32,522 nucleotides of DNA. Origin: Candidatus Uhrbacteria bacterium RIFCSPLOWO2_01_FULL_47_25. GTDB lineage: Bacteria > Patescibacteriota > Patescibacteriia > GWA2-46-9. The position numbers and the translations under genes were made by a program. The stretch spans positions 1 to 32,522 of the forward strand of contig MGEK01000011.1 of assembly GCA_001791325.1 (NCBI GenBank). The letters run 5' to 3'. Under the pieces are notes generated by a model that made no database searches, was not told where the DNA came from, and saw only the letters and a list, made by a program, of their open reading frames with translations. Positions 26,621-32,522 of the stretch are shown in pieces (positions within the stretch are counted from its first letter, which is position 1; the number at the start of each line of letters is the position of its first letter).

Positions 26621-28123
26621 ATGTCCAGTGCCGTTGCATTTTCGGGGAAATGGAGAATTAAGCCATCGGGCCAGTTGCCAATTTTCCTGCGCTTTGTCAT
26701 CAACTCTTCATTCACCAAAGAGAATGCCAGTAAGTCAGGAATTCGCAACACGCTTCCAAATCGTACATACCTCAATCATATGATGTATTGGCCGGCGGTA
26801 GAATATAATAAATTTGAACGAGAGATAATAAATCACATGAAACGAGATGACGGCTGGTATGAAAAATTTTATCAGCAACAGCTAAAAATATCAGAGAAGC
26901 TTTATGCTAAAGGGCCAGAATTAAAACGAATTAACTGGCGGTTCAAGAGTAATACGCAAATTGAACGAGTGTTGGTTGCGTTACTAGCAGAATATAGGAT
27001 TTGTTTATGTGCGTGGTACACGCAGTATCCGCTCGATCAGTATTTTGAAGATACCCTTGAAAAGAATCTAATAAAACGACTCCCAGCCGACGATCCTAAT
27101 TTTCGTAAATACGTTCTTACCTTTACTGACCCACATACCGAAACTAATGTGGCCGAAGAACGCTGGCTGTTAGTAAAAATGGCCAGAGAATTTTTTCAGA
27201 ATAAAGAAAAACTTTCGCGATTGTCGCCACATGGACGTGCAAAAATCGAAAAACATCTTGATAAATTTGCTTACATTCAACGCGGCTTAGCAACTAGTAA
27301 GCCTTATTCTTTTAACGATATCATTAATCGTTTTAAAGAAATTCAATCGCAAGTCCGCAATGGAGCCGATATTAATGACATTGTCTATCAGGCATCGCAG
27401 AAAAAAATCAACGATGATTTTTGTTGGGCCTTGCGTCAGGTTAAGCCTGACAAGAAATTCCGTCGCGTTATTGATCTGGCTCGTAACAATAGCTATTTAC
27501 GCAACCGCCGTGTTGAAGCATGGTTTAATGCGGATTACGGAGCAAGTTTTATCTATGCCGAAGTAGCCCGTCGTGCTCGTTTTAACCCAAATTGGATAAT
27601 GGAAGTCTCTGTGCCGGAGATGCTTGGGGCGCTACATGGTCAGCCGTTGCCAGCAAAAACTGAAATGCAAAAGCGTTTCAAAAATTACGCCATGGTAGTG
27701 CGAAAGGGTGAAACCACACTCATAACTGATCCGAAAAAAATCAAAATGTTTGAACATGCTTATTTTGTTGATGTAGCTCATGCCGATGAGATACAAGGTT
27801 CTATGGCATGTCTTGGGGGAATTATTAGGGGCAGGGCGAAAGTATGCCTTGATAAAAATGAAATCAGAAAAGTTAAACGTGGAGATATTTTAGTAGCCCA
27901 GTATACTACGCCTGATTTCGTTCCGGCCATGGAAAAAGCGGCGGCAATTGTTGCTGATCAAGGAGGCCTTTCATCGCACGCCGCCATAGTTTCTCGAGAG
28001 CTTGGCGTGCCATGCGTTATTGCCACACAAAACGGCACACGTATTATTCACGACAATGACTTGCTTGAAGTGGACGCGCGCAAAGGGGCTGTCAGGATTC
28101 TTAAGCGAGCGCGCAAAAAATAA
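26621..28123 (+). CDS. PEP-utilising-enzyme mobile-domain protein, paralog P6
   Basis: C-terminal GDILVAQYTTPDFVPAMEKAAAIVADQGGLSSHAAIVSRELGVPCVIATQNGTRIIHDNDLLEVDARKGAVRIL. An internal start (MMYWPAVEYNKFE) is possible. Confidence 0.87.
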   Translation: MSSAVAFSGKWRIKPSGQLPIFLRFVINSSFTKENASKSGIRNTLPNRTYLNHMMYWPAVEYNKFEREIINHMKRDDGWYEKFYQQQLKISEKLYAKGPELKRINWRFKSNTQIERVLVALLAEYRICLCAWYTQYPLDQYFEDTLEKNLIKRLPADDPNFRKYVLTFTDPHTETNVAEERWLLVKMAREFFQNKEKLSRLSPHGRAKIEKHLDKFAYIQRGLATSKPYSFNDIINRFKEIQSQVRNGADINDIVYQASQKKINDDFCWALRQVKPDKKFRRVIDLARNNSYLRNRRVEAWFNADYGASFIYAEVARRARFNPNWIMEVSVPEMLGALHGQPLPAKTEMQKRFKNYAMVVRKGETTLITDPKKIKMFEHAYFVDVAHADEIQGSMACLGGIIRGRAKVCLDKNEIRKVKRGDILVAQYTTPDFVPAMEKAAAIVADQGGLSSHAAIVSRELGVPCVIATQNGTRIIHDNDLLEVDARKGAVRILKRARKK

Positions 28124-28710
28124 TGACCAAGGCCATTTTTTTTGACACGGGGGGCGTTCTCCTTAAAGAGGGGCTTGCTCAGTCGATTCGAGAGTACGAG
28201 AGACGTTTTGGAGTTCCCGAAGGATTACTTTATGCGTCAGCGCACGACCGTCCGTATTGGAGAGAGTTTACGCTTGGCAATATCACCGAAGATGAATACT
28301 GGAGACAGTTATCGCAAGACTTCGGTCAAGAAGTGAAACTTGAAGACTGGCACGACATAGTTCGCAAGAGTTTTTCGCCAAATTTACCGTTACTTGATTT
28401 TATCAAAACATTACAAGGTCAGTTTATTTTGGGTGTTATTTCTAATCATCCCAAAGAATGGTTTGATTACTATTGGGATACCTACAAATGGGGTGATCTA
28501 TTTACAGTAAAAGCAATATCTGGCTATGTGCATATTAGAAAACCTGATCCCAAAATTTTTCAGTATGCCCTAAGACAAGCTGGCGTCAATGGGGAAGAGG
28601 CAATTTATGTTGATGATCGTCCGGAGCGCGTTGAAGGCGCAGAAACCTTAGGCATTCGTGTTATTATGTATCAAGATGTCGAACACTTAAAAGCAAATTT
28701 TATTCATTAG
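28123..28710 (+). CDS. HAD superfamily hydrolase, IA type
   Basis: AIFFDTGGVLLKEG, LGVISNHP, IRKPDPKIFQYALRQAGV, AIYVDDRPERVEGAETLGIRVI. Start overlaps the P6 stop (TAATG). Confidence 0.9.
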   Translation: MTKAIFFDTGGVLLKEGLAQSIREYERRFGVPEGLLYASAHDRPYWREFTLGNITEDEYWRQLSQDFGQEVKLEDWHDIVRKSFSPNLPLLDFIKTLQGQFILGVISNHPKEWFDYYWDTYKWGDLFTVKAISGYVHIRKPDPKIFQYALRQAGVNGEEAIYVDDRPERVEGAETLGIRVIMYQDVEHLKANFIH

Positions 28711-28720
28711 CACCAATTTT

Positions 28721-29749
28721 ATGAGCGAACAAAGATACAGTCCGGAGGATGAACGTCAATTTATCGCGACAACGTATATCGATCTCACGCGACACGGTAG
28801 TCGGTTTGGTGGGCCGATGGATGTCATGTTTCCCGACGGCACAAAGTTGACCGTCGACGATGGTACTGACTTAACCCCTCGGGGAAAAGAGGGGGCAAAG
28901 GAATTCGGTGTTTCGGGGTATCCATCAGACGTTACATTGATACATCCGCGTGGAGGCGATGAACCGCGGCATGGCGAGACCGGAGACGATATGATGAGCA
29001 GAAGCGAAAAAATTGGTCTTGCACGAGCAGGATTAGAAGTTGGTCCTGCAGCAGTGCGTAGCAAAGAGGGTAGGGTGAAAGGATCCCGTCGGGGTAAGGG
29101 CACAGATTACAAGAGTGCAGGAGTGAGCGATGCATTAAAAGGAGCAAAGCAGCTTATCAATAAAACACTAAACGATCTCGTTACTGCGGCGAGCCAGAGC
29201 GATCCATTGTTTGAAGAAAGGTTCAAATCTAATCCCGAACTTAGAGCACAATATCGCGAACAGGCGCAGAATGCTGGACTTAGAGCAGCCATGAATAAAG
29301 AAGAGGTAATGGAACTACTAGCCGAAAATGAAGCATATGAGCTTATACATGCAATTGAATTGTCTCGTCGGGGTGTAAAAGGTGGCGAGGCGAAAGCGAT
29401 TCCAATTGTTGGTAGTGGTTTGTTTGCCGAGTCTCTATACAAAAAAGCTATGGTCATTGAAGATGAAAAAACGGGCGAGAGGAAAGTTGGTTTTGATGAT
29501 GTGGACGAAATTGGGGGTTTCACGAAACAAGCTACGGCTTTTCGGATCAAGTTAGAAAGGAATACAAGGTTGGGTGATGCGCGGCAGCTTGAAGATTTTT
29601 TGAAAGATACAAAAGTTGAATTTTCGTTCACCGATCCAGAACGAGCGAATCTACCGCAACTTAAAGATAAGAAAGTATATTTGGATTGGAATTTAGTCAG
29701 AGAACTTGCCGACAAAGCAGAAAAAAGATTATCAACCAAAACTGAATAG
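28721..29749 (+). CDS. Histidine-phosphatase-superfamily-like protein H3
   Basis: TYIDLTRHGSRFGG, GTDLTPRGKEGAKEFGVS. Distal catalytic residues not clearly identified. Confidence 0.6.
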   Translation: MSEQRYSPEDERQFIATTYIDLTRHGSRFGGPMDVMFPDGTKLTVDDGTDLTPRGKEGAKEFGVSGYPSDVTLIHPRGGDEPRHGETGDDMMSRSEKIGLARAGLEVGPAAVRSKEGRVKGSRRGKGTDYKSAGVSDALKGAKQLINKTLNDLVTAASQSDPLFEERFKSNPELRAQYREQAQNAGLRAAMNKEEVMELLAENEAYELIHAIELSRRGVKGGEAKAIPIVGSGLFAESLYKKAMVIEDEKTGERKVGFDDVDEIGGFTKQATAFRIKLERNTRLGDARQLEDFLKDTKVEFSFTDPERANLPQLKDKKVYLDWNLVRELADKAEKRLSTKTE

Positions 29750-29756
29750 TAATTTA

Positions 29757-31211
29757 ATGATAAAATTGCCAATTGACCCTCGCCGCGAACTTTGGCGCTG
29801 GGGGCCAATCAAGTTAAAAGTTCTCTACATGGCCTACTTTATGGAGGACATTTGGCACGGCGTTCCCAAGTGCTACCAGTGGCCATGGCCGCCGATTATT
29901 TTCATTTTCAACAGGGGGTATGGCGTCGGGATGATGGACTATCGAGCGCTCAAAGCGGTTGGCGATAAATATTTTCGGCGGTATTTTTTGAATCCCAAAA
30001 ATTTTGCGCGTCACTGGGTGCGCTACGAGAGTTGGATCAGCGATTATGAATCGTTTGCCGATCAAGTGAACGCACTGAAATTGCGGGAGTTGAGTAACCA
30101 GGCGCTCGCCAAACTTTACCACGAATTCCGTCAGTTAAATTATGATTTTTGGTTGATTGTACACGTGCCAGAGATGGCTAACTGGGGAGGAGAAGCAATG
30201 TTGCTTCGTGCGCTTCGTCAGATTGATCCCTTGCGGGCGGAAACACACCTTGAGGTGCTCGCGGCGCCGACAAAGCCGTCGTTTTTCCAAGAGGAAGAAA
30301 TGGAGTTGTTGCGGCTTGCCGCTAAAACCACACGCGCTAATCTGCCAGAAGCCTTGCGTGAACATGCTCGTCGGTACGCGTGGATTCTCAACAGTTATGC
30401 TGGCAATCGGCGTCTTGGTCCGACATACTTTCTCGTCAAACTCCGAGAGCTCACCCGCGAGCGATCAGCGGCTCGGGTGCTGCAGAGTATTAAAATACGA
30501 CTCAACGCCATCGCATATAGAAAACGAGCGCTCGCACGACAATTACGCATTAGCCCCCAAGTCAGACGCATGGCCGAGATGCTCGGCGAGGCTGTGTTTT
30601 GGCATGACGACCGCAAAGGATACATTTGGCGGCTTCAACACACAGGCGATCCAATCCTGCGTGAGATTGCCCGTCGGCAGGGGTGGAATTTTGAGGAACT
30701 ATTGTGGTGTTTGCCCGAGGAAGTTGCGCGTTTGGCCTTGGGTCATTCTCTTAACAAGAAAGACGTACTGCGTCGTCGAGGCGATTACGTGATGATTTAT
30801 GGTCAAAGAATTGGTCGTGAGCACTATGGGGCGGCAGCGAAAAAAATTTGCGCTATGTATAAGACAAAGACAACTGGTCAGCAAGAGGTGAAAGGTCTTG
30901 TGGTCAGCCGCTCTTTGAAGCTGGTTCGTGGAACCGTCCGCCTAGTTCGCGACCCATTGCGCGAGGTGGGCAAAATGTGGAAAGGAGATATTCTCGTCGC
31001 CGCCATGACTTCACCCGAGTATATTGTAGTCATGCGTAAAGCCGCGGCCATTGTCACCGATCATGGCGGCATGACCTCGCACGCGGCTGTTGTGTCTCGC
31101 GAACTCGGAGTTCCCTGCATTGTGAATACAAAACATGCCACTAGCGTTTTTAAAGACGGTGATCTTGTTGAAGTTGACACAAAGAATAGCATTGTCCGTA
31201 AACTGTCATGA
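29757..31211 (+). CDS. PEP-utilising-enzyme mobile-domain protein, paralog P7
   Basis: C-terminal GDILVAAMTSPEYIVVMRKAAAIVTDHGGMTSHAAVVSRELGVPCIVNTKHATSVFKDGDLVEVDTKNSIVRKL. ATG 29757 (MIKLPIDPRRELW) preferred over 29706, which overlaps H3. Confidence 0.88.
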   Translation: MIKLPIDPRRELWRWGPIKLKVLYMAYFMEDIWHGVPKCYQWPWPPIIFIFNRGYGVGMMDYRALKAVGDKYFRRYFLNPKNFARHWVRYESWISDYESFADQVNALKLRELSNQALAKLYHEFRQLNYDFWLIVHVPEMANWGGEAMLLRALRQIDPLRAETHLEVLAAPTKPSFFQEEEMELLRLAAKTTRANLPEALREHARRYAWILNSYAGNRRLGPTYFLVKLRELTRERSAARVLQSIKIRLNAIAYRKRALARQLRISPQVRRMAEMLGEAVFWHDDRKGYIWRLQHTGDPILREIARRQGWNFEELLWCLPEEVARLALGHSLNKKDVLRRRGDYVMIYGQRIGREHYGAAAKKICAMYKTKTTGQQEVKGLVVSRSLKLVRGTVRLVRDPLREVGKMWKGDILVAAMTSPEYIVVMRKAAAIVTDHGGMTSHAAVVSRELGVPCIVNTKHATSVFKDGDLVEVDTKNSIVRKLS

Positions 31212-32522
31212 AATTTATCAAATCGGAGTTGGCAAAGCAAAAGTGGTATCGTCAAGGAGCGGCCGTGAAGTTTTGGTACATCTCAGTGCCATGGAGTGCT
31301 TCCCACTCCATGACCGCGCATGGGAGGCCGATTAAGCTGCGACAAAAGTTCATCGGATACGTAGCGAAGGATTTTGTCACGCTTTTTCTAGCCCATATGA
31401 ACGCCGAAGAAATCGCGCGTTGGCATCTTGCGCGGCAACGGCGCGATCTCAACACGATGGCCCGACAGCATCGCGCCTGGCAGAAAAAGTTTATGGCTTT
31501 CCGCGATGCAGTTATTGGTGGTCAGTTGACGCAAGGACTGCGGCGGTTATCTGATGGGGAGCTCCTGCGTCGTTTTCGTACGTACGCGACCTCCTACCAC
31601 TCATTGTGGCGAGAGGCAATTTTTCATGACTCATTTGATCTCATGGGAGAGAGATTTTTGGAAACCGCTCTCCGTGATTTCGGTCTCACGTTGACATCCG
31701 ATGAGCTTGAGATGCTTACCACGAACGACGAGGCCATGCCGATCCAGATTGAACGCATAGCGCTGGCGAGGTTAGCGTCGGGCGCGAAGCCCCATCCGGC
31801 CCTTCGTCGCTTAATTAAGCGACGTGCCTTCGCTGTCATTGGTCGTGAATTTCTTCGATTTGCGCAGGAGCTTCATCGCCACTCACAGCGCTACTTCTGG
31901 ATCCATAATGACTATGCGCATGTTAAACGGTTGAATGAAAAGTTTTTCCTCAACGCGGTACGAGAATTGATTGGGCAGCCCAAAAAATTACAGACGGACC
32001 GGCAGTTATTACGAACGATTGCGCGCAATACTCGTCGGAAGAAAGCACTGGAGAAACGACTTAAACTACCCCATGAGGTACTCGCCGTCACCCGGCTTCT
32101 GTCCGTTGTTGGCCAGTGGAGGGATGAGCGGAAAGCCATGAACCAGCTTGGCGACGAACTCATGCGCCGCTACGCTATCGAGTTTAGTCGTCGCAGTACT
32201 ATTCCACTTGCCGACGTCGAGTATGCGTCGTGGTGGGATGCGTGGAAATTGCTTCGTCCGAGCGCTGATTTGCGTCGCCAATTACGAGAGCGACGTCGAG
32301 GTGCCTTCTATGCCTTCAGCGGACCCTTTATCCTTCGCGTTGTTACCGGCCGACGCAGTGAGCAACTACTCGCCTTCATGAATTCACTCATTATGCATAC
32401 CGATTTGGCCGGTCGAACCGCTTACCCCGGCACGGCCCGCGGCGTAGCTCGGCTCATGCTGGGGCAGAAAGACTTCAAGCGATTCCATCGTGGTGACGTA
32501 CTCATTGCCCCAAACACCCGGC
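31208..32522 (+). CDS. PEP-utilising-enzyme mobile-domain protein, paralog P8, truncated by window end
   Basis: Continuous open frame from ATG 31208 (MKFIKSELAKQKWYRQGAAVKFWYISVPW...) through the last base. Contains HSQRYFWIHNDYAHVKRLNEKFF and WRDERK shared with P4, P5 and P7, and the start of the mobile domain GTARGVARLMLGQKDFKRFHRGDVLIAPNTR. Absent from the ORF track because no stop is reached. Confidence 0.85.
   Translation, partial: MKFIKSELAKQKWYRQGAAVKFWYISVPWSASHSMTAHGRPIKLRQKFIGYVAKDFVTLFLAHMNAEEIARWHLARQRRDLNTMARQHRAWQKKFMAFRDAVIGGQLTQGLRRLSDGELLRRFRTYATSYHSLWREAIFHDSFDLMGERFLETALRDFGLTLTSDELEMLTTNDEAMPIQIERIALARLASGAKPHPALRRLIKRRAFAVIGREFLRFAQELHRHSQRYFWIHNDYAHVKRLNEKFFLNAVRELIGQPKKLQTDRQLLRTIARNTRRKKALEKRLKLPHEVLAVTRLLSVVGQWRDERKAMNQLGDELMRRYAIEFSRRSTIPLADVEYASWWDAWKLLRPSADLRRQLRERRRGAFYAFSGPFILRVVTGRRSEQLLAFMNSLIMHTDLAGRTAYPGTARGVARLMLGQKDFKRFHRGDVLIAPNTR

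Noticed and set aside
28756-29808. Large minus-strand ORFs antisense to H3 (115 aa and 233 aa)
   Set aside because: Serine/proline-rich shadow translations opposite an ORF with an RHG motif and tight operonic spacing.
1-32522. CRISPR arrays, rRNA and tRNA genes
   Set aside because: No regularly spaced direct repeats, rRNA signatures or convincing cloverleaf/CCA sequences were seen by eye. tRNAscan-SE and Infernal would be decisive.

Overview
The window looks like Patescibacteria/CPR-type bacterial DNA; this is inferred from protein character, and no search was run. The left half is mostly housekeeping: a zinc-ribbon ORF, rplY, prmC, prfA, rpmE, a divergent IS110-like recombinase in GC-rich hairpin-dense noncoding DNA, rpsB-tsf, a lower-glycolysis cluster (gap, SDR, pgk, SIMPL protein, gpmI) and mutM carrying in-frame palindromic insertions. 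The right half (about 15.2-32.5 kb) is unusual. It holds eight divergent paralogs that each combine an alpha-helical N-terminal region with a C-terminal PEP-utilising-enzyme 'swivelling' phosphohistidine domain (GG-[ILVM]-[TS]-x-HA-[AS]-[IV]-[VI]-[SA]-RE). None has a recognisable ATP-grasp or PEP-binding TIM-barrel domain. The last copy runs off the window and is missing from the ORF track. They are interleaved, often in overlapping or nearly abutting gene pairs, with three histidine-phosphatase (RHG/RHA) family-like proteins and three HAD-like proteins. I propose this as a candidate undescribed phosphohistidine carrier/phosphatase system. One paralog is split by a single in-frame TGA. A second candidate system is the IS110-like gene, flanked by three copies of a conserved three-hairpin module and by a further structured RNA candidate downstream.
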